Shown: positions 46,164-55,585, numbered from the stretch's first letter. The stretch: 64,000 nt of DNA from Hyphomicrobiales bacterium (GCA_900472625.1 UCIT01000051.1:2278-66277); one strand, 5' to 3'. Made by a program: numbers and translations. Notes: a model not told the origin generated them from the sequence alone.

Positions 46164-47290
46164 TGCGGGTGTTTTTCCTTGAGGAAGCTCAACACTTCGG
46201 AAGCGGGAACGTCATTGGCGACGAAGGACTGGCCGATACCATGGGTGAGGATGAAGGTGAGCTTGCCGCTCTTGACCTTCTTGTCCTGGGCGATCGCGTC
46301 CATCAGCACGTCGGCTGGCGGCAACGTGCCCGGGATTTCGGACATGCGGGTGGGCAGACCGACATCGCGTAAATGGCGCTCGACGCGCTTGGCGTCGTCG
46401 GGGCTTGCGAGGTTCATGCGGGCCGAGAATTCGTGCGCCAGAACCATGCCGATCGACACGCCCTCGCCGTGGACGAGGCGAGCGCTGTCATAGGCGGTGG
46501 CGGCTTCCAGCGCATGGCCGAAAGTGTGGCCGAGGTTGAGCAGAGCGCGTTGGCCGTTCTCATGCTCGTCGGCGACGACGACGTCGGACTTTGCCTGACA
46601 GCTTGCGGCGATCGCCTCGGTGCGGGCGGCGGCGCCCGAAAAGACGGATTGCCAGTTGGCTTCCAGCCAGGCGAAGAAATCGGGCTTGTCGATCAGGCCG
46701 TACTTGGCGACCTCGGCATAGCCGGCGCGGAATTCGCGTTCGCTCAGCGTGTTGAGCACGTCGGCATCGGCCAGCACGAGGTCGGGCTGGTGGAAGACGC
46801 CGATGAGGTTCTTGCCGTGGCGGCTGTTGATGCCGGTCTTGCCGCCGACGGAGCTGTCGACCTGCGACAGCAGCGACGTCGGGATCTGCACGAAGCGGAC
46901 GCCGCGCCTGACGATGCCGGCAACGAAGCCCGAGAGGTCGCCGATGACGCCGCCGCCGAGCGCGATCACGTAATCGTTACGCTCGATGCGGGCTTCGAGA
47001 ACCTTGTCGCAGGCCGTCATCAGATGTTCGAAACTCTTGGTCTTTTCACCCGCCGGCAGGACCAGCGAGGACGATGCGATGCCAGCGGCGTTGAGGCTCT
47101 CGACCAATGCGTCGAGATAGAGCGGTCCGACGTTTTCGTCGGTGATGATCGCAGCCTTGCGGCCCTTCAGGCGCGATGCGATCTCGCTACCTGCGCGAGC
47201 GATCAGGCCGGGGCCGATCAGGATGTCATAGGCGCGCTCGCCGAGCGGCACGTGAACCTTGCGGTCGGTGGAGGCGGCAATCGCGGTCAT
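46160..47290 (-). CDS. aroB: 3-dehydroquinate synthase
   Basis: AroB makes 3-dehydroquinate from DAHP in the shikimate pathway. The 376-residue protein has the NAD-binding and catalytic motifs LPAGEKTKSFEHLMTACDKV, ALGGGVIGDLSGFVAGIVRR and IPTSLLSQVDSSVGGKTGIN. The zinc-binding GHTFGHALEA and HGEGVSIGMVLA follow. The start is the ATG at 47290, which overlaps the aroK stop. It sits between aroK and the CorC-like gene. Confidence 0.97.
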   Translation of the reverse strand: MTAIAASTDRKVHVPLGERAYDILIGPGLIARAGSEIASRLKGRKAAIITDENVGPLYLDALVESLNAAGIASSSLVLPAGEKTKSFEHLMTACDKVLEARIERNDYVIALGGGVIGDLSGFVAGIVRRGVRFVQIPTSLLSQVDSSVGGKTGINSRHGKNLIGVFHQPDLVLADADVLNTLSEREFRAGYAEVAKYGLIDKPDFFAWLEANWQSVFSGAAARTEAIAASCQAKSDVVVADEHENGQRALLNLGHTFGHALEAATAYDSARLVHGEGVSIGMVLAHEFSARMNLASPDDAKRVERHLRDVGLPTRMSEIPGTLPPADVLMDAIAQDKKVKSGKLTFILTHGIGQSFVANDVPASEVLSFLKEKHPQ

Positions 47291-47877
47291 CAGGCGGCAC
47301 TTTCGGTTCTGGCGTCGATCAGGGCTTTCAGCACTTCGTCGCTCATCTGCTCCTTGCGCACATCGCGCGAAATGACGGTGAGATCGGCCTGCTCGTAGAT
47401 CGGGTATCTGGCGTTCATCAGGTTTTCCAGCGTCTGCTTCGGATTTTCCGTCTTCAGCAGCGGACGCGTGTCGCGCTTGTTGACGCGCTCCCATAGCACG
47501 TCGAGTTCGGCCTTCAGCCAGACCGAGACGCCGCCCTTCTTGATGTGCCTGCGGGTGCGATCGTTGATGAAGGCGCCGCCACCCGTCGAGACGACGCGCG
47601 GGCCGCCCTTCAGCAGTCGCTTCATCACCCGTCCCTCAAGCGCCCGAAACTCGTCTTCGCCGTAGGCGGTGAACAGCTCTGATATCGACATGCGCGAGAC
47701 GCGCTCGATTTCGGCGTCGCTGTCGATGAAGGGGATGCCGAGCTGGGTTGCGACGATGCGTCCCACCGATGACTTGCCGGCGCCCATCAGGCCAACGAGG
47801 ATCAGATTGCGCGAACCGAGCGCAGCGCGAGCTCTGTCTCTCAGGCTATCGGCAACGATCAGAACAGGGTCGCTCAT
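47290..47877 (-). CDS. aroK: shikimate kinase
   Basis: AroK phosphorylates shikimate at the 3-hydroxyl. The 195-residue protein has the P-loop GLMGAGKSSVGR near residue 30, the shikimate-binding DSDAEIE near 53, EDEFRALEGRVMKRLL and VVSTGGGAFI near 95, and the lid KRDTRPLLKT near 132. I chose the ATG at 47877 (MSDPVLIVADSL) over one four codons upstream, because relatives begin similarly; neither has a strong ribosome site. Confidence 0.96.
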   Translation of the reverse strand: MSDPVLIVADSLRDRARAALGSRNLILVGLMGAGKSSVGRIVATQLGIPFIDSDAEIERVSRMSISELFTAYGEDEFRALEGRVMKRLLKGGPRVVSTGGGAFINDRTRRHIKKGGVSVWLKAELDVLWERVNKRDTRPLLKTENPKQTLENLMNARYPIYEQADLTVISRDVRKEQMSDEVLKALIDARTESAA

Positions 47878-48023
47878 TGGTCCATTCACACTTTGTTTGC
47901 GAACGGTATCGACAAATGCAGGTGTAGCGTCAAGTCGCGGGCAAGGGAATCATGGTTCAAAAGCTGCTTCTTGCACTTGCAAACAGGCTTCTTCATAAAG
48001 AAGCGAAGCCAGGGAGTTATTGA

Positions 48024-48200
48024 ATGCCGAGCCTGTTCCGATTTCTAGCCGTGCTGGCGGTCATCGCCGGAGCGATCTACGGAACGATGTGGGCGCTGGT
48101 GACGTTCGTCGAGCCGAAGGAGCGCGACGTAACGATCCGTATTCCGTCAGAACGGATCAATCCGCCCGCCACCGGTGCCATCAGCCCGGCCAAGAAGTGA
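48024..48200 (+). CDS. 58-residue single-pass membrane protein upstream of xerD
   Basis: GGGAG lies seven bases before the ATG at 48024. The protein has one membrane segment at about residues 5-28 (FRFLAVLAVIAGAIYGTMWALV), then a short tail VEPKERDVTIRIPSERINPP. It ends four bases before xerD, so the two are likely co-translated. I recall similar small proteins at this spot in other Rhizobiaceae. The function is unknown. Confidence 0.75.
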   Translation: MPSLFRFLAVLAVIAGAIYGTMWALVTFVEPKERDVTIRIPSERINPPATGAISPAKK

Positions 48201-48204
48201 TGCG

Positions 48205-49158
48205 ATGAGGGATCTCAGCCGCGTCCACGTCGAATCCTTTCTGGAGATGATGAGCGCCGAGCGGGGTGCCGCGGCCAACACGCTGTCGTCCTACGAACAC
48301 GATCTCGACGACCTGCATTCGTTTCTGAACGGCCGAAGCGTGCGACTGACCGAGGCGTCGTCTCCCGATCTTTCCGCCTATCTGGCATCGCTGGCAGCGC
48401 AGGGTTTCAAGACCTCGTCGCAGGCCCGGCGGCTGGCGGCGATGCGGCAGTTCTACAAGTTTCTCTACGCCGAGGGCCTGCGCACCGACGACCCCACGGG
48501 TATTCTCGATGCGCCGAAAAAGGGCCGACCGCTGCCGAAGACCATGGGCGTCGACGAGGTCGGCCGGTTGCTGGTGCAGGCAGAGCAGGAGGCACAGGAT
48601 CCGGCGCCCGGGCAATTGCAACGACTGCGGATGCTGGCGCTGCTGGAACTGCTCTATGCCACCGGCATGCGTGTCAGCGAGCTGGTTTCGCTGCCGGCGC
48701 GGGTGCTCGATCAGGAAGGGCGGTTTCTGATCATTCGCGGCAAGGGCAACAAGGAGCGGCTGGTGCCGCTGTCGCAATCGGCGATCGCGGCGCTGAAGCT
48801 CTACGGCCGGATGCTGGCCGCCGAGACGGCAGCCTCGAAACATCCACAGGAAAGCCCGTGGCTGTTTCCAGCGGCGTCGAAAGAGGGCTATCTGGCGCGG
48901 CAGGTGTTTGCGCGCGACCTCAAGAACCTAGCAATCCGGGCGGGGCTAACACCATCTATGATCTCGCCACACGTGATGCGGCACGCGTTTGCCAGCCATC
49001 TCCTGGCCAATGGCGCCGATCTGCGCGTGGTGCAGGAACTGCTTGGCCATTCGGACATTTCCACCACGCAAATCTACACGCATGTACTGGAAGAAAGGCT
49101 CCAGCAACTGGTCCAAACGCACCACCCCCTTGCCAAACAGGCGAAAAAGCAGGATTAG
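48205..49158 (+). CDS. xerD: tyrosine recombinase XerD
   Basis: XerD, with XerC, resolves chromosome dimers at dif under FtsK control. The 317-residue protein has an N-terminal core-binding SAM-like domain (about 5-90). The catalytic domain has Arg in ATGMRVSELVSL, Lys in RGKGNKERLVPL, the HxxR pair in SPHVMRHAFASHLL, His in LGHSDISTTQIYTH and the nucleophile Tyr in that last motif. The ATG at 48205 starts five bases after the small membrane protein stop. It is a housekeeping recombinase, not an element integrase. Confidence 0.95.
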   Translation: MRDLSRVHVESFLEMMSAERGAAANTLSSYEHDLDDLHSFLNGRSVRLTEASSPDLSAYLASLAAQGFKTSSQARRLAAMRQFYKFLYAEGLRTDDPTGILDAPKKGRPLPKTMGVDEVGRLLVQAEQEAQDPAPGQLQRLRMLALLELLYATGMRVSELVSLPARVLDQEGRFLIIRGKGNKERLVPLSQSAIAALKLYGRMLAAETAASKHPQESPWLFPAASKEGYLARQVFARDLKNLAIRAGLTPSMISPHVMRHAFASHLLANGADLRVVQELLGHSDISTTQIYTHVLEERLQQLVQTHHPLAKQAKKQD

Positions 49159-49220
49159 GACCGGCGACAAGGGCAGCCAGATACAAAATGCCCCGGGCAC
49201 AAGGAACGGAAACGCACCTC

Positions 49221-50174
49221 ATGCACAATTATCTCGACTTCGAAAAGCCGATCTCCGACCTCGAAGGCAAGATCATCGAATTGAAGAAGATTGCCTCGGA
49301 AGACGAGAGCATCGACACATCCGATGAAATCGGCAGGCTGGAAGTTCGCGTTCGCGAAGCGACCGTCGATATCTATTCGAAGCTCAATGCCTGGCAGAAG
49401 ACCCAGGTCGCGCGTCATCCGCAGCGGCCACACTTCGTCGACTATGCCAAGACGCTGTTCCAGGAATTCACACCGCTCGCCGGAGACCGCAAGTTTTCCG
49501 AGGATGCTGCGATCCAGGCCGGTCTCGCCCGCTTCCGCGGCCAGCCGGTTGCCGTGCTTGGCCAGGAAAAGGGCAACGACACCAAGAGCCGCCTGAAGCA
49601 CAATTTCGGCAGCGCGCGTCCTGAAGGTTACCGCAAGGCGATCCGCGTGCTCGAAATGGCCGACCGCTTCGGCCTGCCCGTCATCACGCTGGTCGATACC
49701 GCGGGCGCCTATCCGGGCGTCGGTGCCGAAGAGCGCGGCCAGGCGGAAGCCATCGCCCGCTCGACGGAAATGTGCCTCGGTCTCAAGGTTCCGATCATCT
49801 CCGTCGTCATCGGCGAAGGCGGTTCAGGCGGTGCGATTGCAATCGCCACCGGCAACCGCGTCTACATGCTTGAGCATGCGATCTACAGCGTGATCTCGCC
49901 TGAAGGCGCTGCCTCGATCCTGTGGCGCGATTCGGCGCGCGCCAAGGAAGCGGCGACCAACATGAAGATCACCTCCGAGGATCTGAAGGCGCTCGGCATC
50001 ATCGACGGCATCATCGGCGAACCGCTCGGCGGCGCGCATCGCGATCCGGACAGCGTGATTGCCGCGACCGGCGACGTGATCGCCAATGCGCTCGGCGAGC
50101 TTTCCAGCCGCTCGGGCGAGCAGATCCGCAACGATCGCCGGCAGAAGTTCCTGAATATGGGCCGCAATCTCTAA
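49221..50174 (+). CDS. accA: acetyl-CoA carboxylase carboxyltransferase subunit alpha
   Basis: AccA with AccD transfers CO2 from carboxybiotin to acetyl-CoA to give malonyl-CoA for fatty acids. The 317-residue protein starts HNYLDFEKPISDLEGKIIEL. It has ARHPQRPHFVDY, a conserved AccA piece, near 75, VDTAGAYPGVGAEERGQAEA near 160 and IGEGGSGGAIAIATGNRVYM near 200. The length is normal. Only a weak AAGGA lies upstream, 15 bases from the ATG. It follows xerD by 62 bp. Confidence 0.97.
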   Translation: MHNYLDFEKPISDLEGKIIELKKIASEDESIDTSDEIGRLEVRVREATVDIYSKLNAWQKTQVARHPQRPHFVDYAKTLFQEFTPLAGDRKFSEDAAIQAGLARFRGQPVAVLGQEKGNDTKSRLKHNFGSARPEGYRKAIRVLEMADRFGLPVITLVDTAGAYPGVGAEERGQAEAIARSTEMCLGLKVPIISVVIGEGGSGGAIAIATGNRVYMLEHAIYSVISPEGAASILWRDSARAKEAATNMKITSEDLKALGIIDGIIGEPLGGAHRDPDSVIAATGDVIANALGELSSRSGEQIRNDRRQKFLNMGRNL

Positions 50175-50369
50175 GCAAGCTCTGCGGCTTACTGTCGATT
50201 GAGGCCAAACCTTGGCCACAATAGTGTTATGAATAGCTTTGGTACTTGCGGGGGTCGTGGGTGCGCGGCATGGTCGTTAAGGTTTTGTAAACCAGAATGG
50301 GCCAATGATTCGCTTTACTTGAGACCTGTTCAACGAATTGGGTCGCATCTCGTAATTGGGCTAGTTTGA

Positions 50370-51617
50370 ATGCGCATTCGTCATTTTGCCTATGTTTCCC
50401 TGATGGCGCTGGCTCTGGCCGGCTGCAACGACGCATTGGAAACCACGCAGATCGACCTCTCCAAGGTCAAGAACAAGGTCGAACAGCCGCTGCCGCCGCG
50501 CATCCTCAACGAGATGGCAGCAAAGGGCATGGACCGCAATTCGCCGATCATGGTCCGCATCTTCAAGGAAGAAGGTGTGCTGGAGATCTGGAAGGCGAAG
50601 ACGGACAACCGCTTCGAGAAGATCACCGACTACAAGATCTGCGCCTGGTCGGGCCGTCTCGGTCCCAAGGTGAAGCAGGGTGACCGGCAGGCGCCGGAAG
50701 GTTTCTACAACCTGACAAAGGCCAATCTAAACCCGAATTCCAAATATTATCTCGCCATCAACACCGGCTTCCCGAACCGTTACGACGCCGTCAACGGCCG
50801 TACCGGCACGGATCTGATGATCCATGGCGCCTGCTCGTCATCGGGCTGCTACTCGATGACGGACCAGCAGGTTCTCGAGATTTATGCCTTCGCCCGCGAC
50901 GCCTTTAAGGGCGGCCAGTCGACCGTGCAGCTCGAGGCCTATCCGTTCCGGATGACCGCCGACAACATGTTCAAGCACCGGATGAACGAGAACATCGACT
51001 TCTGGAAGATGCTGAAGGTCGGTTACGACAATTTCGAAGTCACCAAGCGTCCGCCCGAGGTCAACGTCTGCGAGAAGAAGTACGTCTTCAACCAGCAGGC
51101 GTCCGGCGCCTTCAATGCCGGCGGCAAGTGCCCCGAGATGTCGACGCCGCCTGCTCTGGCGTCCGCGCTCGCCTCCTACGGCAAGACCTATGATCTCGCC
51201 TATGCCAAGGCGTCGAAGGAATTCGATGGTCTGGCGTGGTACGACCCCTCGGAAGCCGAGCGCAAGGCTGTCGTCGCCAAGACCCGCAAGGGCCGCGAAC
51301 TTGCCTACGCGCCGACCGGAACCTCGCTCGAAGCCGGCAAGATGATGAAGGTCGCCGAGCTCGAGGGCATGATGGCGACGAAGACGGCAACGTCTGTCGC
51401 TTCAAACACCGTGACAGGCTCGACGCCTGCCGGTTCGCCTACGGTCGCTGCTGCCACCGACGTGGCGCTCGTCAATCCGGCATCCGTTCCGGTGCCGACG
51501 CCGAGCCCGCTGGCACCGCAGAGCGAGATGGCAACGGCGTTTGCGCCGGTCGAGCAGCCGGATTCCGTCGAAGTCGCTTCCAAGAAGCCTTTCTGGAAGT
51601 TCTGGACCAAGGAGTGA
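50370..51617 (+). CDS. L,D-transpeptidase (YkuD/YafK-type) lipoprotein
   Basis: The 415-residue protein has a lipoprotein signal with lipobox LALAGC (Cys19). The YkuD catalytic domain (about 60-190) has FKEEGVLEIWKAKTDNRFEK, then the active-site motif MIHGACSSSGCYSMTD near 150-165, with the nucleophile Cys in SSSGCYS. This matches the YafK-like branch that acts on 3-3 crosslinks or releases outer-membrane lipoprotein. The C-terminus is Ala/Pro/Thr-rich and ends KKPFWKFWTKE. It is followed by the TusA-like gene at 5 bp. Confidence 0.93.
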   Translation: MRIRHFAYVSLMALALAGCNDALETTQIDLSKVKNKVEQPLPPRILNEMAAKGMDRNSPIMVRIFKEEGVLEIWKAKTDNRFEKITDYKICAWSGRLGPKVKQGDRQAPEGFYNLTKANLNPNSKYYLAINTGFPNRYDAVNGRTGTDLMIHGACSSSGCYSMTDQQVLEIYAFARDAFKGGQSTVQLEAYPFRMTADNMFKHRMNENIDFWKMLKVGYDNFEVTKRPPEVNVCEKKYVFNQQASGAFNAGGKCPEMSTPPALASALASYGKTYDLAYAKASKEFDGLAWYDPSEAERKAVVAKTRKGRELAYAPTGTSLEAGKMMKVAELEGMMATKTATSVASNTVTGSTPAGSPTVAAATDVALVNPASVPVPTPSPLAPQSEMATAFAPVEQPDSVEVASKKPFWKFWTKE

Positions 51618-51621
51618 TGGC

Positions 51622-51846
51622 TTGACTGCCATCGCCTACGATCTGCGCGGGCTGAAATGCCCGCTGCCCGTTCTGAAGACCCGCAAGAGGATAGCGTCCC
51701 TGCCGCCAGGCGCGCTTATCCGTGTCGAGACTACCGATCCGCTTGCCGGCATCGACATTCCGCATTTCTGCAATGAAGATGGTCACGAACTGGTCGAGAG
51801 CGAAAAGACCGATGAAGGTCACCGCTTCCTGATCCGCAAGGGATAG
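51622..51846 (+). CDS. TusA-like sulfurtransferase family protein
   Basis: The 74-residue protein begins at the TTG at 51622, with AAGGAG seven bases upstream. It has MTAIAYDLRGLKCPLPVLKT with the single conserved Cys-Pro (CPLPVLK), then PPGALIRVETTDPLAGIDIP and HFCNEDGHEL. TusA-like proteins carry persulfide sulfur to tRNA thiolation or other sulfur pathways. The specific partner is unknown. It overlaps nothing but follows the L,D-transpeptidase closely. Confidence 0.9.
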   Translation: MTAIAYDLRGLKCPLPVLKTRKRIASLPPGALIRVETTDPLAGIDIPHFCNEDGHELVESEKTDEGHRFLIRKG

Positions 51847-51885
51847 CGCCTCGAGCGCTCTTGCCTAGAAGCTTATTCCCGAGTG

Positions 51886-53073
51886 CTAAAGCCGTATTCC
51901 CGGGATGGCCAGCGGATTGTCGTTGAGGGCTGCACGGTCGGCGGTGTCGATGCGTGGCTTGCCGAGGAAGGCGTCGAACAGGTCCTTGACGAAGGCTTCC
52001 GGCAGATCCTTGGTGATCAGCACCATGCGTGTGCGCCGGTCGTCGGGGTTTGGCCAGGCGGGCAGGCGGCTCGGCGGATGGAAGATGCTCTGTACGCCGT
52101 GCAGCACCAGCGGGCGATCCGGTCGATCCGACATCAAGACGATCGCTTTCATGCGCAGCAGCTTTTCACCATGCGCCGACCGCAACAGATCGACGAACAT
52201 GTCGAGCGCCATCGGATCGATCGGCTTGTCTTCGACGATCGAGAAGGAGCGGATCGAGGCGTCGTGGCGGTTGACGTCGTGCGGGTTCTGGCCGTCTTGG
52301 GCGTGATGATGGTGATGGCCGTGGTAATGCCCGTGATCGTGCCCGTGATCATGATGGTGATCATGCCCATGGTCGTGATTGTGATGCGCTTCGTGCGCAT
52401 GCTCGTCGTGCAGCCAGCGGCTGACATCGGCGCTCTTGGTCGCCGGGTCGTAGATGCCGTTCACGAGCGTGGCGGCCGTACCGGTCGCGGGGTCGTCGGC
52501 ATCCATCAGCGTGGCGCGCGGATTGAGCGCGTGCAGACGCGCCCTCAGCCGGTCGAGGACGTCAGGCGAGGCCATGGTCTGCTTCGACAGGATCAGCCGA
52601 TCGGCGACGGCGGCCTGCTTAACCGCCTCCTCGTGATTGTCGAGCGTCTGCAAGCCATTGACGGCATCGACAATGGTGACGACGCCATCGAGGTCGAAAT
52701 TCTCGGCGATGATCGGGTTGCCCATGATCGCCTGCATGACAGGCGCCGGATCGGCAAGCCCCGTCGTTTCGATGACGACGCGGTTGACCTTCTTGACTCG
52801 GCCGGTCTGGATCGCGTCCATCAGGTTGGCCAGCGTATCCACCAGTTCGCCGCGCACCGTGCAGCACAGGCACCCATCGGAGAGCTCGATGATCGCGTCG
52901 CCGGAGCTTTCGACCAGCAGATGGTCGATGCCGACATCGCCGAACTCGTTGATGATGACGGCCGCGTCCTTCATGGCCGGATCCTTGAGGATGCGGTTGA
53001 GCAGCGTCGATTTTCCCGCACCGAGGAAGCCGGTGAGGATGGTGACCGGAATCCGGTCCGCGGGTGCACTCAT
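51886..53073 (-). CDS. COG0523 (CobW-family) GTP-binding metallochaperone
   Basis: The 395-residue G3E GTPase has a P-loop LTGFLGAGKSTLLNRILK near residue 12. The metal-binding GCLCC is near 67 (ELSDGCLCCTVRG), INEFGDVGIDH near 41 and the guanine motif SKQT near 165. A very His-rich linker (about 225-262) includes HDHGHDHHHDHGHDHGHYHG. Such proteins deliver zinc or cobalt under metal limitation. It lies 12 bp after dacF, so the two share a message. The metal is not proven; zinc is most likely. Confidence 0.92.
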   Translation of the reverse strand: MSAPADRIPVTILTGFLGAGKSTLLNRILKDPAMKDAAVIINEFGDVGIDHLLVESSGDAIIELSDGCLCCTVRGELVDTLANLMDAIQTGRVKKVNRVVIETTGLADPAPVMQAIMGNPIIAENFDLDGVVTIVDAVNGLQTLDNHEEAVKQAAVADRLILSKQTMASPDVLDRLRARLHALNPRATLMDADDPATGTAATLVNGIYDPATKSADVSRWLHDEHAHEAHHNHDHGHDHHHDHGHDHGHYHGHHHHHAQDGQNPHDVNRHDASIRSFSIVEDKPIDPMALDMFVDLLRSAHGEKLLRMKAIVLMSDRPDRPLVLHGVQSIFHPPSRLPAWPNPDDRRTRMVLITKDLPEAFVKDLFDAFLGKPRIDTADRAALNDNPLAIPGIRL

Positions 53074-53085
53074 GTCGGTCTGGCC

Positions 53086-54210
53086 TTAAAAGGACGTGGG
53101 GCGCGGCATCGGGATCGGCACGTTGGCGATATCGCCGGCGCTATCGGCCGTCGCCAGCTTGTCGGGCTGCGGTTCGTTCTGGCCGGGGATCAGGCCGGCA
53201 TAGGAGAAGGTCGGCTCGTGGTCCCGCTCGAGAATATAGGGGGAGTGGATCTTCATGCGGCCGACTTCGTCGCGCGTTTCGCTGCGGACCTTGGCGCCCT
53301 TGGCGCTGCAGATCTCGGCGGTGATGTCGGTGACCTGGTCCTGGCCTTCGCCGTACGGTTTCAGCGAGCCGAGCGTGTCGGCGCCGGGAAACTGGGCGGT
53401 GAACCCCTTCTGCAGCATGTCGGCCGACGCGTCGGCGCGGGCGGCGAGGCTGTCGGTGCCGAGCACCACCGAGATGAGCGTGCGGCCGTTGCGGGTCGCG
53501 GAGCTGATCTGGTTGAAGCCGGATGCGCAGATGAAGCCGGTCTTCATGCCGTCGGCGCCGGCAAAGCGGCCGATCAGCATGTTGATTGCAGGGATGTTCT
53601 GGGTGCCGGTGGTGATGCCCTCAAGCGCGAAGTAGCTGGCATATTGCGGAAAATCACGGCGCAGCGCCACCGACAGGATCGCGAGATCGCGGGCGGTCGT
53701 ATACTGGCCCTTGCCGGGCAGGCCGTTCGGATTGATGAAGTGCGTGTCGGTCATGCCGAGCTTCGCGGCTTCGGAATTCATCCGCAGCACGAAAGCTTCC
53801 TGTGTGCCGCCGACGGCCTCGGCGACGGCCACGGCAATGTCGTTGGCCGACTTGACGATCAGGATCTTCAGGGCGCTGTCGAGCGTCAGCTTCTGGCCGG
53901 GCTTGAAATACATCTTGGCGGGCGGCTGGGCGGCGGCGCGCTTGCTCATGGCGATCGGGGTGTCGATGCTGATCTGGCCGGAGCGGATCGCGTCGAAGGT
54001 CGTGTAGATCGTCATCAGCTTGGTCAGCGATGCCGGATACCACTTGCGGAAGGCTTCCTCATGCTCGAGCACGCGGCCGCTCTGGACATCCACCAGGATA
54101 TGCGGATTGGCATAGGCCGCAGACGTCGCGGAGACAGCGATGGTGGCTGCGGAGGCGGCGAGGGTGATCGGCCGCAAAGCGGCAAGCAAGCGGTTCTGGC
54201 GCGTCGACAC
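53086..54210 (-). CDS. dacF: D-alanyl-D-alanine carboxypeptidase (PBP5/6-type)
   Basis: This exported penicillin-binding protein trims the terminal D-alanine from peptidoglycan stems. The 374-residue protein has a signal peptide ending AAYA|NPHIL near residue 35. The SxxK motif is PASLTKLMTIY (about 60), SxN is KSANDIAVAVAEAV (about 118) and KTG is DGMKTGFICASGFN (about 222). A shortened C-terminal domain without an obvious membrane anchor follows. It is co-transcribed with the metallochaperone gene downstream. The dacF label is one of several used for this family. Confidence 0.9.
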   Translation of the reverse strand: MSTRQNRLLAALRPITLAASAATIAVSATSAAYANPHILVDVQSGRVLEHEEAFRKWYPASLTKLMTIYTTFDAIRSGQISIDTPIAMSKRAAAQPPAKMYFKPGQKLTLDSALKILIVKSANDIAVAVAEAVGGTQEAFVLRMNSEAAKLGMTDTHFINPNGLPGKGQYTTARDLAILSVALRRDFPQYASYFALEGITTGTQNIPAINMLIGRFAGADGMKTGFICASGFNQISSATRNGRTLISVVLGTDSLAARADASADMLQKGFTAQFPGADTLGSLKPYGEGQDQVTDITAEICSAKGAKVRSETRDEVGRMKIHSPYILERDHEPTFSYAGLIPGQNEPQPDKLATADSAGDIANVPIPMPRPTSF

Positions 54211-54379
54211 GGTTTGTCCTTAAAGATTTCCGGATGTCTCGAAAGTTTCCCCTATTTAACGTATATGGCCATGACATGGCAAAGGTCATTGTCTAACTTC
54301 TTCGCGAGGCGTGATATCTCCACCGTTCATTGCCGTCGCTTTCGATTTTCACGTTCCAATTTTTACCAGGGAAGCAAGC

Positions 54380-55543
54380 ATGCCGATATTGAACAGAGCC
54401 GCCGAACTTCAGAACGAAGTGACCGAGTGGCGCCGGCATATCCATGAACGGCCGGAACTGCTGTTTGCGGTCGAGAACACCGCGGCCTTCGTGGCGGAGA
54501 AGCTCAAGGAATTCGGCGTCGACGAAATCGTCACCGGCATCGGCCGCACCGGCGTCGTCGGGCTGATCAAGGGGCGCGGCGAGGGATCGCGCGCCATCGG
54601 CCTGCGCGCCGACATGGATGCGCTGCCGCTGACCGAGATCACGGGCAAGCCCTGGGCCTCGACCACGCCGGGCAAGATGCACGCCTGCGGCCATGATGGG
54701 CACACCGCAATGCTGCTGGGCGCGGCCAAATACCTGGCCGAGACCCGCAATTTCAACGGCAACGTCGCCGTCATTTTCCAGCCGGCCGAAGAGGGCGGCG
54801 GTGGCGGCAACCTGATGGTCAAGGACGGCATGATGGAGCGCTTCGGCATCGAGGAGGTCTACGGCATGCACAACATGCCGGGCCTGCCCGTCGGCCAGTT
54901 CGCGATCCGCAAGGGGCCGATCATGGCGGCCACCGACGAATTCACCGTGACGGTGAAGGGCCGCGGCGGCCACGCGGCACAGCCGAACCGCACTATCGAC
55001 CCGATCGTCATCGCCACGCAGATCATTACCAACCTGCAGATGATCGCCTCGCGCAACGTCGATCCGCTGCGTTCGGTGGTCGTCTCGGTGACCAAGTTCA
55101 ACGCCGGCTTTGCCCACAACGTCATTCCCAACGAGGCGACCTTCGCCGGCACCGTGCGGACGCTCGACGAGGCGGTGCGCGATCAGGCCGAGAGCCGCTT
55201 CCGGCAGATCGTCAGCGGCATCGCGGCAACGCATGACGCCGAAGCGGAGATTGCGTTCCACCGCAACTATCCGGTGACCTCGAATCACGAGGCGGAGACC
55301 GTGCATGCCACGCAGATCGCCACTGACATCGCCGGGGCCGCCAACGTCAATGCCGACATAGACCCGATGATGGGCGGCGAGGATTTCTCCTACATGCTGA
55401 ACGCCCGCCCGGGCGCCTTCATCTTCATCGGCAACGGCGACACCGCCGGCCTGCACAACCCGGCCTATGATTTCAACGACGAAGCCATCAGCCACGGAAT
55501 CTCGTACTGGGTGCGGTTGGCGGAGCAGCGGCTTGGCGAGTGA
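54380..55543 (+). CDS. M20 family amidohydrolase (hippurate hydrolase/aminoacylase-like)
   Basis: The protein is 387 residues from the ATG at 54380. Metal-binding motifs are GLRADMDALPLTEITGK near 95 and HACGHDGHTAMLLGAAKYLA near 120, with the catalytic Glu pair in FQPAEEGGGGG near 148. The dimerisation domain has KGRGGHAAQPNRTIDPI near 200, and MMGGEDFSYMLNARPGAFIF near 345 completes the site. The family hydrolyses N-acyl or N-carbamoyl amino acids. The true substrate is unknown. It has its own terminator. Confidence 0.92.
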   Translation: MPILNRAAELQNEVTEWRRHIHERPELLFAVENTAAFVAEKLKEFGVDEIVTGIGRTGVVGLIKGRGEGSRAIGLRADMDALPLTEITGKPWASTTPGKMHACGHDGHTAMLLGAAKYLAETRNFNGNVAVIFQPAEEGGGGGNLMVKDGMMERFGIEEVYGMHNMPGLPVGQFAIRKGPIMAATDEFTVTVKGRGGHAAQPNRTIDPIVIATQIITNLQMIASRNVDPLRSVVVSVTKFNAGFAHNVIPNEATFAGTVRTLDEAVRDQAESRFRQIVSGIAATHDAEAEIAFHRNYPVTSNHEAETVHATQIATDIAGAANVNADIDPMMGGEDFSYMLNARPGAFIFIGNGDTAGLHNPAYDFNDEAISHGISYWVRLAEQRLGE

Positions 55544-55555
55544 GGGCACGTGAAG

Positions 55556-55585
55556 AGGGATCCGGCCATGCCTGGTCCCTTTTTC
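55556..55585 (+). terminator. intrinsic terminator of the M20 amidohydrolase gene
   Basis: AGGGATCCGG and CCTGGTCCCT form a stem with about two mismatches and a short loop, followed by TTTTTC. It lies 13 bp after the stop. Confidence 0.8.

Noticed and set aside
48205..49158. Integrase of a mobile element
   Set aside because: The gene is XerD by sequence and lies in a normal housekeeping context next to accA. No attachment repeats or phage genes are nearby.
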